Positions 1-6,994 of a stretch of 20,510 bases of DNA are shown here, piece by piece. Below the pieces are notes generated by a model, which was given only the letters and a program-made list of their open reading frames with translations, had not been told where the DNA came from and ran no database searches. Every line of letters starts with the position of its first letter. Within the stretch, counting starts at the first letter, position 1. Source of the DNA: DASTSN01 sp035760665 (GTDB taxonomy: Bacteria > Bacteroidota > Bacteroidia > Chitinophagales > Chitinophagaceae). The translations under genes were made by a program, and so were the position numbers. The stretch spans positions 1-20,510 of the forward strand of contig DASTSN010000050.1 in the NCBI GenBank assembly GCA_035760665.1, in the 5' to 3' direction.

Positions 1-686
1 CACACCGCCCAGTAGGGAACAAGGGCGACGAAGTCATCATTCTCCAGTACAATGCGTTCATTCTTTTCTAACTCAATCTTAAGATAAGCCGACAAAAGGC
101 TTTGCTGATGCTTGTCAAAATATTTTTTCTGCTGATGCGCCTCTTTGGCTATTTCTAAAGGAATGGAAGATGAAGCCCATATTTGTCCATGCGGATGCGG
201 GTTACTGCAACCCATGATTTCGCCTTTGTTTTCAAAAATCTGTATATACTTGATAAAAGAATGAGTGGCTAATGTGGTAAACTCCTCCTGCCAGAGAGTA
301 ATCACCTTTTCAATATTCTCAATACTCAACTGCGGAAGCGTTAAATCATGCCGCGGAGAAAAACATATCACGCGGCAAATACCTTTTTCACTGCTGGCGA
401 CCAGCAAATCATTCTCATTCACTTTTCCTTCCGGTGAATCGGATAGCAAGGCAGAAAAATCGTTGGTAAAAACAAAGGGATTCTGGTAATTGGGATTTGT
501 ACTTCCATCAACCCGTTTATTACCGGGGCATAAATAACACTTCGGGTCATACGCCGGACGAACGCTTGACGGCTGATCTTCGACTTTTCCCTGCCAGGGT
601 CTTTTCATACGATGCGGAGAAACCAGCAACCATTCGCCTGTTAAAATATTTAATCGTGTATGGGAGTGTTCTTTTATGTCAAACAT
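1..686 (-). CDS. galT: Galactose-1-phosphate uridylyltransferase (partial, cut by left edge)
   Basis: Reading the minus strand from an ATG at 686 gives 228 codons, open to the window edge; the C-terminal part is missing. The enzyme swaps UMP between UDP-glucose and galactose-1-phosphate in the cytoplasmic Leloir pathway. Seen directly: a CYLCPGNKR zinc site (Cys50, Cys53), FSPRHD with His113, and the signature GCSNPHPHGQIW. Its second His (residue 166) sits where the family has the uridylylated nucleophile, and His164 is the expected zinc ligand. The start codon lies 2 bases after the galK stop, so the two genes are almost certainly co-transcribed and translationally coupled. Nothing looks broken in the visible part. 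Confidence 0.95.
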   Translation of the reverse strand, partial: MFDIKEHSHTRLNILTGEWLLVSPHRMKRPWQGKVEDQPSSVRPAYDPKCYLCPGNKRVDGSTNPNYQNPFVFTNDFSALLSDSPEGKVNENDLLVASSEKGICRVICFSPRHDLTLPQLSIENIEKVITLWQEEFTTLATHSFIKYIQIFENKGEIMGCSNPHPHGQIWASSSIPLEIAKEAHQQKKYFDKHQQSLLSAYLKIELEKNERIVLENDDFVALVPYWAV

Positions 687-688
687 CG

Positions 689-1852
689 TTATTGATTTAT
701 TAATTGAGTGCCCTCTTCAATAGAGGCAATGTAATAAGTCAGCGGTAAGTTCATTTCCCGCTCGTAGTCCATTTTAATTTTTTCCACTAAGGAATCGATG
801 GCTGCTTCTTTTACAAGGTTGATGGTGCAACCACCAAAACCACCACCCATCATACGGGCACCAATAACCGCATCATTATTTTTTACTGCTTCTACCAGCC
901 AATCGAGTTCTTTGCAACTCACGGCATATTGCTCACTTAACCCTTTATGGGTGGCAAACATTTTCTTTCCTAAAGAAGCGATATCTCCTTGCTGCAAATC
1001 AGTACAACCGGTAAGCAGGCGATTGATTTCCTGTACTACAAAACGGCTGCGCTTGTCAATCAACGCATCTTTTGGCAGCACATATTTATCCAGCATCGCT
1101 TCCGTAACATCCCGCAGTGCCGTTACGGATGGTTCCTGTTCTTTTACCCACTCCATGGCCTGTTTACATTCCATGCGCCGGGTATTGTAGGCAGAGGATG
1201 CCAACGAATGTTTGACATTTGTATTCAGCAGCAACACTTTTATTCCTTCCAGCCGGAACGGTACATATTCATAATCGAGTGTACGGCAGTCCAGTTTAAT
1301 GACATGGTCTTTTTTGCCCATCATAGAAGCAAACTGGTCCATGATGCCACACATCACACCGGCAAATTCATGCTCTGCTTTTTGTGCCATTTGCACCATT
1401 GTAAGCCGGTCTAATTTAGCCTGTAACAGTTCGTTGAGTGCAAACACTGTGGCACATTCCACAGCCGCTGAAGAGGACAGCCCGGCACCCATCGGCACAT
1501 CGCTGGTTAATATGGCATTAAATCCTTTCAGCGGGATATTACGTTTCACAAATTGTGCAGCAGCCCCTAGCAGGTAATTTGCCCAATTCACATCAGATGA
1601 TGGTTTTAAATCATGAATACTTGATCGATACGTTTCATCGAGGTCCTGTGCCACCAGGTGTATTTCATCATCTTCCCGCAAACTCATGGCCAGGTAGGCG
1701 GCTTTGTCAATGGCAGCAGGTAATACAAATCCATCATTATAATCGGTATGCTCGCCGATAATATTTACTCGGCCCGGAGATTTAACAAGGACAGGCTCCT
1801 GTTTAAATAGCCCGGTAAATAATTGTTTTAATTTTTTTTCCACGCTTTCCAT
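689..1852 (-). CDS. galK: Galactokinase
   Basis: 387 aa, the usual length for GalK. It phosphorylates alpha-D-galactose at C1 with ATP, the first committed step of the Leloir pathway. All three GHMP-kinase motifs are visible: the galactokinase signature GRVNIIGEHTDYNDG near residues 27-41, the ATP-binding PMGAGLSSSAA near 120-130, and GARMMGGGFGGC near the C-terminus. MDQFAS near residue 171 holds the expected catalytic Asp. It is the first intact gene of a galK-galT pair and galT follows after 2 bases. Its ATG directly abuts a TAA that ends a short decayed reading frame upstream, which suggests that galK was once downstream in a longer operon. Confidence 0.97.
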   Translation of the reverse strand: MESVEKKLKQLFTGLFKQEPVLVKSPGRVNIIGEHTDYNDGFVLPAAIDKAAYLAMSLREDDEIHLVAQDLDETYRSSIHDLKPSSDVNWANYLLGAAAQFVKRNIPLKGFNAILTSDVPMGAGLSSSAAVECATVFALNELLQAKLDRLTMVQMAQKAEHEFAGVMCGIMDQFASMMGKKDHVIKLDCRTLDYEYVPFRLEGIKVLLLNTNVKHSLASSAYNTRRMECKQAMEWVKEQEPSVTALRDVTEAMLDKYVLPKDALIDKRSRFVVQEINRLLTGCTDLQQGDIASLGKKMFATHKGLSEQYAVSCKELDWLVEAVKNNDAVIGARMMGGGFGGCTINLVKEAAIDSLVEKIKMDYEREMNLPLTYYIASIEEGTQLINQ

Positions 1853-1984
1853 TTAGCCAATGTTTTTTCTTAAAAAATTATCCGCATCCAAGGCTTTTAT
1901 TAATTCCGTACAGGTGTTAGCCGGCACTTTAATTTCAGCATCAACATTAACCGTTATTTCAAATTCGAAAGAGGGGGAGATGTG
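1853..1984 (-). pseudogene. Short C-terminal coding remnant abutting galK
   Basis: On the minus strand an open frame of 43 codons runs from just after an in-frame TGA (1985-1987) to a TAA at 1853-1855, immediately followed by the galK ATG. The peptide looks protein-like, with an alternating beta-strand pattern (FEFEITVNVDAEIKVPANT) and a helix-like tail (TELIKALDADNFLRKN), but no ATG lies in it and GTG or TTG would leave 24 residues or fewer. Reading through the TGA reaches an ATG ten codons further up. The segment is probably the tail of a deleted or decayed gene that preceded galK. I do not recognise the family; a carbohydrate-active enzyme tail is only a guess. It could be chance, although the perfect TAA-ATG junction argues otherwise. 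Confidence 0.4.
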
Positions 1985-3003
1985 TCAAATGAGTGGTGAT
2001 GACTGTTCAAAAGACATAGTAAAGGACAGTAAATAACTTTTTACGGATTGATTTTTAAGAAGGTAAAACCAGACTAAAAAACATTCCTGAAGAGCTCATT
2101 TACCCAATAGATACGAAATGAATGGATACAAGGCTTCGACAAAAATAGAAATGGTTAACCGTTGGCAACTAGGACATCGCTATTGCCCTGTGCTATTAAA
2201 AATTACCGTTCATTAGCTCCGCTGGTTTTCGTATTTCTTTTGAAAAAGAGGAAACAAAATAATCTTTGGTCTTTTGTTGACCAGCAGGTTGTATCTGCGC
2301 AACCTATTTCTTAGCCGTACCTGCCAATGGTTTTGTGTGAAGACTTGCGACACGGCGTTAAAAAACACGGCTGGGAAGAGGTGGCCGTCCGTGATGCGCT
2401 CCACGGTAAAATCCAGGCTGTGTTGCTCGACGGCTGTTTGCCAGTTTAACTGTATACCAACACTTACCCGGCTGGTGGTAGATGAAACTAATTACACGGG
2501 TAATACGACCTGTGTACTGTTTTGCATAATAAAATTAGAACTGCTGCCCGCCAGGGACATAAAAAATAGTAAAAAGGGAAATCAAAAGCCTTTTGCAGAG
2601 GAAGGAAAAAGCTTGCCTGTTAGTAATGGGTTAGTGTACTACGAATGTAACTTGAACGCAAAATAAAATGATATATTTCTGCATACCGCCTGGTTTTAAG
2701 AAACGGTCTTTTACAATTGCCCCTAACTTCTCAGCATGATTAATGCACCAAAGTCATAATATCATTCACTGGCCAAGCCGCCATATCCCGTAAGCTTTTC
2801 CGGGCAAAGCTTGTGGGCTAATAAAAAAACAGGGGGCATCTCATTCAAATCCGGGGTATTCTTTGGTCATGACACAAGAACCCCTCTCGTCCGCGGGGTA
2901 CAATTCCTATTTTGATACTGTTTTTGAATACAGGCCGTCTTGCTATCCTTTCAAAAAGCATCACCAGAAATAAATTAGTAAACCAGTAAAACTGAAAAAG
3001 AAC
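1985..3003. other. Gene-poor kilobase between the gal genes and the GH128-like gene
   Basis: About 1 kb without an intact gene. It contains the decayed T9SS-cargo-like remnant listed separately (about 2213-2581). Elsewhere I see only short chance frames: a 32-codon frame on the plus strand near 2118, and a 34-codon ATG frame at 2869-2973. A 7-bp perfect hairpin (AAGCTTT, 7-base loop, AAAGCTT) sits near 2792-2812 without a following T tract. The promoters of galK (leftward) and of the lipoprotein gene (rightward) must lie here, but I could not identify a convincing Bacteroidota -33/-7 pair. Confidence 0.6.
2213..2581 (-). pseudogene. Decayed T9SS-cargo-like C-terminal domain
   Basis: The minus strand from 2581 downward encodes a hydrophobic stretch (FPFLLFFMSLAGSS) and then a segment ending VVLPV. 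A TAA at 2492-2494 follows, and the same frame continues with VGIQLNWQTAVEQ and DFTVERITDG. That order (LPV, then L-x-W-x-T-A-x-E-x, then F-x-V-E-R-x-x-DG) is the well-known repeat found just before the C-terminal sorting signal of Bacteroidota T9SS cargo, where the LPV is normally followed by an uninterrupted strand. After the DG the frame no longer resembles the family. A second frame further on contains TKPLAGT, reminiscent of the usual D-x-x-P-x-x-G-x-x-Y-Y-R segment, but it is broken by another stop. I infer at least one nonsense mutation and one frameshift. An ATG with a signal-like MQKYIILFCV at 2684, in a different frame, may be the original start. Confidence 0.55.
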
Positions 3004-4233
3004 ATGCACCACATCAAAATGTACAGCCCCTTCCTGCTGCTGTTGCTTACAGCCTGCACGAAAAATGTGAGCCTTTCAAAAGAGCAAATGGATGCAAATG
3101 GGAAGGCAGCACTCATTGCTGCAAACGACAGCGAAGGCCGCCAACAGGGAAAATTTCTCACGATATCAAAAAAAGAAAATATTGGTATGCCCAAAGTCCA
3201 GCTAACACCGGATTCCGTGTATACTTCTTACCAGCTGGATGAGCCGCTTTTTACAGCATTGCCGGATGGCTACGAAGATCAGATTGTTTCATTTCGTTTG
3301 CCCAAGGGCTATATGGCAGTATTTGCAGAAAACGGTGACGGCACCGGGGAATCTGTTTGTTATGTAGCTGCAGAAAGTGCCATCAATGCCAATTTACCCG
3401 AAAGGCTGCGCAACAATATTTCGTATATCCGGTACATTCCCATCAATAATCCGGATAAAAAAGGAACGGCTTCCACCAAAGATGAAACGGTAGCAGCGTT
3501 TGGCACACAGTGGTTTTATGGATGGAGTTTAAACAGGTCCTCTTTGCCTGACCAGCAATTTGTACCGATGACCTGGAGTAAATGGGCTTGTACAGATAAT
3601 AACGTACAATACCTGGTGGAGAGAGCAGACGTTGACCACCTGCTGTCTTTTAATGAACCGGATAATACAGCACAATCCAATATACCCAATATTGATACGG
3701 CAGTAAAACGCTACAAGATTATGCAAAAAACAGGCCTACGCCTTGGCTCTCCCGTTACTACACAGGATCAGGCTTTTGGCGATGGCAGATGGCTGACAAG
3801 GTTTATGGCTAAAGCACAGCAGGAAAAAGCCAGAATTGACTTTATTCCGGTTCACTGGTACGACTGGGGGAATCAGTTCAATAACAAAGCCACAGATTCA
3901 CTTACTGCAGAAGCAATTTTTAACCGCTTCGTAAATTACATTCAAAAAGTGCACACAGCTTACCCGGCCCAACCGATTTGGGTCACAGAGTTTAATGCGA
4001 ATGTGAACAGGTCTTCCGTGGTGATACACAAATACTTTATGAAATTAGCAACCGACTGGATGAACAGTACCTCGTATATTGAAACGTATGCGTATTTCTT
4101 CCCAAAAACAGTACCTGATGTAAATCCGGACTTTACACTTACCGAGGCCGGGGAATATTGGAAAAGCCTGGCCTCTCCCAAATCAATAACCGGAAATATT
4201 GTTTCTGATGACACCATTTTAAATAAAGATTAA
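3004..4233 (+). CDS. Lipoprotein glycoside hydrolase, GH128-like catalytic core
   Basis: 409 aa. The N-terminus is a lipoprotein signal: a hydrophobic run, then LLLTAC with Cys18 as the predicted lipidated residue. Residues of about 60-145 form a small domain with FRLPKGYMAVFAENGDGTGE, resembling beta/gamma-crystallin-like or carbohydrate-binding folds. The catalytic part follows, with FNEPDN (Glu218, probable acid/base), PVHWYDWG, and WVTEFN (Glu329, probable nucleophile). This is the pattern of the glycosyl-hydrolase catalytic-core family that includes GH128 endo-beta-1,3-glucanases. The inferred role is beta-glucan cleavage at the cell surface. An alternative ATG at 3022 would also keep the lipobox. 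No SusC/SusD pair is nearby, so it is not in a typical polysaccharide utilisation locus. Two plus-strand genes follow at about 145- and 100-base gaps. Confidence 0.82.
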   Translation: MHHIKMYSPFLLLLLTACTKNVSLSKEQMDANGKAALIAANDSEGRQQGKFLTISKKENIGMPKVQLTPDSVYTSYQLDEPLFTALPDGYEDQIVSFRLPKGYMAVFAENGDGTGESVCYVAAESAINANLPERLRNNISYIRYIPINNPDKKGTASTKDETVAAFGTQWFYGWSLNRSSLPDQQFVPMTWSKWACTDNNVQYLVERADVDHLLSFNEPDNTAQSNIPNIDTAVKRYKIMQKTGLRLGSPVTTQDQAFGDGRWLTRFMAKAQQEKARIDFIPVHWYDWGNQFNNKATDSLTAEAIFNRFVNYIQKVHTAYPAQPIWVTEFNANVNRSSVVIHKYFMKLATDWMNSTSYIETYAYFFPKTVPDVNPDFTLTEAGEYWKSLASPKSITGNIVSDDTILNKD

Positions 4234-4378
4234 GCAGTCAATTTTTCTTTGTAAGCAAATTTCCTGTTCATCTGCCACTTTCTTTTAAGGGGTTATCTTC
4301 ATCAGGCAGGTGAGCAGGAAATTTTTATTTTCTGCTTCGCAGGATCAATATGTTTTATCTTGTGCTAAATTTTCAACG

Positions 4379-4822
4379 ATGAAAAAACCGTCATTCATGC
4401 CGCCCGGCATTTTATTACTCCTGTTGGGGCTCAGTATTGGCAGTGTTGCACAAAAACCCGCCAACTGGACGGAAAAGCAACTGATGAAACCCGCTGACCT
4501 GGCGAACACGATCGCTGAAAAAAATGAGCTGCCTGTTATTATCAGTGTCGGACCTGGTGCAGTGATTCCCAACTCGTTTGATGCCGGCATGGCAAGTACC
4601 CCCGAAGGATTGGAAAAACTGAAAGCGCATTTAAAGACGATTGATACGCATAAAAAAATTGTTATTTACTGTGGATGCTGTCCGTTCGATCATTGCCCGA
4701 ATGTTCGCCCGGCAATTGAGCTGTTAAAAGAGATGCACTTTACGAATTACTATCTTCTCAACTTATCCCACAATATCAGGAAAGACTGGATTGAAAAGGG
4801 ATATCCTGTTGCTGCATCTTAG
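4379..4822 (+). CDS. Exported rhodanese-like protein with cysteine cluster
   Basis: The likely start is the ATG at 4379 (147 aa), because MKKPSFMPPG followed by a leucine-rich run and SVAQ makes a normal signal peptide; an upstream in-frame ATG at 4310 would put 23 residues before it. The mature protein has a rhodanese-like pattern: an N-terminal PADLA segment, a central strand KKIVIYCGCC, then a helix and a C-terminal loop with DWIEKGYPV. The catalytic loop is CGCCPFDHCPNVRPA, with Cys98, Cys100, Cys101 and Cys106, richer in Cys than the single-Cys loop of classic rhodaneses. Family knowledge suggests periplasmic sulfur or thiol chemistry, or metal binding. The substrate is unknown. A GNAT gene starts 102 bases downstream on the same strand. 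Confidence 0.8.
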   Translation: MKKPSFMPPGILLLLLGLSIGSVAQKPANWTEKQLMKPADLANTIAEKNELPVIISVGPGAVIPNSFDAGMASTPEGLEKLKAHLKTIDTHKKIVIYCGCCPFDHCPNVRPAIELLKEMHFTNYYLLNLSHNIRKDWIEKGYPVAAS

Positions 4823-4924
4823 TGGTGCTACAGGACTGTTGTTAGTGGCCTGCTTCAGACAGATCATCTACCTTTACGGCATTTTAAAGTGTACGGCCAA
4901 CCGTACAATTGTCAACGTCTTTAC

Positions 4925-5626
4925 ATGCAAACCAACCCCACGTCAAGTCCCCTGGATAATCCCATTTGGCATGCTCTAACCGGCAGAGACCAGGATAAAA
5001 ACGACGGTACGGAAAGCATTGCCTGGCTAAAGGCTGATATTGCGCCTTTCATAGGCATGCCGGTCTGGGATGCTTCCAGCCAGCATGCGTTACTAAAAAC
5101 TGCGCCGCAGGGGCGCAACTGGTTTTTACTGATAGCGGATGAAGTACGTTTTATCGATCCGTTCGAGGTTGTCTTTTCCATCCCGCTTTACCAGTTCGTA
5201 TGCACAAAACTGCCCACCACAGCACCCGCTGCTAACGACGAGGCCGTTGTGCCGCTCAACAGCGGGCATGTGGAAGAAATGATAGCCCTCACATCACTCA
5301 CCAAGCCCGGACCGTTTACAAAACGAACGATTGAGTTTGGCAACTACCACGGTATCTTCCGGGAAGGCAAACTTGTTGCCATGGGTGGCGAAAGACTGCA
5401 CATACCCCCCTTTACCGAAGTGAGTGCTATCTGTACACATCCTGACTACCAGGGACATGGATACGGAGCCCGGATTACTCACCATCTTGCCCAACTTGTT
5501 ATAAAAAAAGGAGAAACCCCTTTTTTACATGCCCGTGTGGACAATGCAAAGGCCATTAACCTCTACAAACGGCTGGGGTTTGAAATACGAAAGGAAATCT
5601 GTTTCTATATCTTCCGGAAAAAATGA
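4925..5626 (+). CDS. GNAT-family N-acetyltransferase (FR47-like)
   Basis: 233 aa from the ATG at 4925 (MQTNPTSS); an in-frame ATG 36 bases upstream would add 12 residues with a less natural sequence. The C-terminal half carries the GNAT fold: a strand KLVAMGGERLHI, then VSAICTHPDYQGHGYGARIT, which is the acetyl-CoA pyrophosphate-binding Q-x-x-G-x-G motif, and finally ARVDNAKAINLYKRLGFEI, the usual C-terminal strand-helix with Asn and Tyr. The N-terminal about 110 residues are a divergent domain typical of FR47-like proteins. It transfers an acetyl group from acetyl-CoA to an amine, but the acceptor cannot be told. It ends convergently with the oxidoreductase gene, about 107 bases away; I see no clear terminator in that gap. 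Confidence 0.87.
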   Translation: MQTNPTSSPLDNPIWHALTGRDQDKNDGTESIAWLKADIAPFIGMPVWDASSQHALLKTAPQGRNWFLLIADEVRFIDPFEVVFSIPLYQFVCTKLPTTAPAANDEAVVPLNSGHVEEMIALTSLTKPGPFTKRTIEFGNYHGIFREGKLVAMGGERLHIPPFTEVSAICTHPDYQGHGYGARITHHLAQLVIKKGETPFLHARVDNAKAINLYKRLGFEIRKEICFYIFRKK

Positions 5627-5733
5627 GGCGCCGGTCCCAATTAAGACAATAGCTAACAACCGCCGTGGCGCATAAACTATAGCACTGCCGACGCAGACAG
5701 GAATTACAAACACACAGCCTACAATTTTAACGG

Positions 5734-6804
5734 CTACCGTGGTTTCGCCCGCAGGTATTGTGGGGGCCATGCAATATCCTCACCCAGTTCCCGCGCAGCA
5801 TGAAGCGGAAAATATGGGTCCCGCAGTAGTTCCCTGGCCATAATGATCAAATCCGCCGATCCCTCTTCCAGGATTTGTGCAGCCTGCCGGGCAGTTGTGA
5901 TCAGGCCCACCGCACCGGTCTTGATGCCGGTTGCTGCACGAATCGCCTTTGCAAAGGGTACCTGGTAGCCGGGCTCTACCGGTATGCTGGCAGCAGCCAC
6001 ATTCCCACCGGTGGAGCAGTCAATCAGGTCAACGCCCGTGTCCCTGAGCAAACCCGCCAGTTGTACTGAATCCTCCAACGTTAGTCCGCCCACTGTCCAG
6101 TCGGTGGCAGAAATGCGTACAAACAAGGGCAGTGTATCCGGCCATATTTCCCGCACGGCATAAATAATTTCAAGCAGCAACCGGGAACGGTTTTCCAGGG
6201 AACCGCCATATTGATCCGTACGCTGGTTACTGAGCGGCGACAAAAACTCGTGCACCAGGTAACCATGCGCCGCATGAATCTCAGCAACCTCGAAACCAGC
6301 TTCCAAAGCTCTTCGAGCTGCTTTTTTAAAATCCGCAATGACGGCTTGTATTTCCTCCTCATCAAGTGCATGTGGAACAGGAGAACCTTCTTTAAACGGG
6401 ATGGCACTCGGGGCTACAACGGGTTGCCAGCCACCTGCTTCCGGACCCATGTAATGGCCGCCTTTCCATGGGCGGTCACAACTGGCTTTGCGGCCTGCAT
6501 GTGCCAGCTGAATACCGGTTACAGCGCCCTGCTGTTGAATAAAGCTGGTAATTCGTTTTAAACCCGGGATATGTTCATCTTTCCAGATACCAATATCAAA
6601 GGGAGAAATACGTCCCTCCGGCGATACGGAGCAGGCTTCTGTAATCAGCAGGCCGGCACCCCCTACCGCACGACTGCCCAGGTGTACCAGGTGCCAGTCA
6701 TTCACAAAACCATCTTCAGCAGAGTACTGGCACATGGGTGAAACAACAATTCGGTTACGGAGTGTTACCGAACGGAGGCTGAGTGGCTCAAAAAGTCTGG
6801 GCAT
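5734..6804 (-). CDS. namA: NADPH-dependent flavin oxidoreductase, YqjM-type old yellow enzyme
   Basis: 356 aa, a TIM-barrel FMN ene-reductase. The match to the YqjM/NamA class is close: SPMCQYSAEDG places Cys25 and Tyr27 where YqjM has its redox-tuning Cys and Tyr; LITEACSVSPEGRIS, QLAHAGRKAS, and HAAHGYLVHEFLSPLSNQR follow (substrate-binding His and FMN contacts); then QYGGSLENRSR, FVRISATDW, GVDLIDCSTGG, TGAVGLI and IMARELLRDPYFP for the FMN phosphate site. It reduces activated C=C bonds of enones or nitro compounds with NADPH and is often tied to electrophile or oxidative stress. It is divergently oriented from the sensor kinase, with about 190 bases of AT-rich DNA between them. The symbol reflects class similarity, not proven orthology. 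Confidence 0.92.
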   Translation of the reverse strand: MPRLFEPLSLRSVTLRNRIVVSPMCQYSAEDGFVNDWHLVHLGSRAVGGAGLLITEACSVSPEGRISPFDIGIWKDEHIPGLKRITSFIQQQGAVTGIQLAHAGRKASCDRPWKGGHYMGPEAGGWQPVVAPSAIPFKEGSPVPHALDEEEIQAVIADFKKAARRALEAGFEVAEIHAAHGYLVHEFLSPLSNQRTDQYGGSLENRSRLLLEIIYAVREIWPDTLPLFVRISATDWTVGGLTLEDSVQLAGLLRDTGVDLIDCSTGGNVAAASIPVEPGYQVPFAKAIRAATGIKTGAVGLITTARQAAQILEEGSADLIIMARELLRDPYFPLHAARELGEDIAWPPQYLRAKPR

Positions 6805-6994
6805 AATATTTATTAAAATTTTTTTTAATAGAACAACTTCTGTAAATAAATTTAGGTATTAACAGGCAAGGACACACTAAAGTTGGCAGGGCTTATGACA
6901 TAAATCATTTTTTCACTGCTCCCGGCGAATGAACTTTAATATATATATGCTGAATGATACGAATAGTAATGACATCGGTGAAATGTAAATTCTT
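6805..6994. promoter_or_regulatory. AT-rich divergent intergenic region between the ene-reductase and sensor kinase
   Basis: 190 bases separate two genes reading away from each other, so promoters for both must lie here. The DNA is rich in A/T, including an alternating TA run near 6940-6948 and an AAAATTTTTTTTAATAG stretch directly before the oxidoreductase start. I could not pick a Bacteroidota -33 TTTG / -7 TAnnTTTG pair with confidence, nor a clear operator palindrome. Confidence 0.35.

Noticed and set aside
2792..2812. Hairpin AAGCTTT / AAAGCTT as a terminator
   Set aside because: No T tract follows on either strand in the right position, and no gene ends just before it.
2869..2973. 34-codon ATG frame on the plus strand before the GH128-like gene
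   Set aside because: Too short, no recognised motif, no signal or partner, and it lies in a region with other chance frames.
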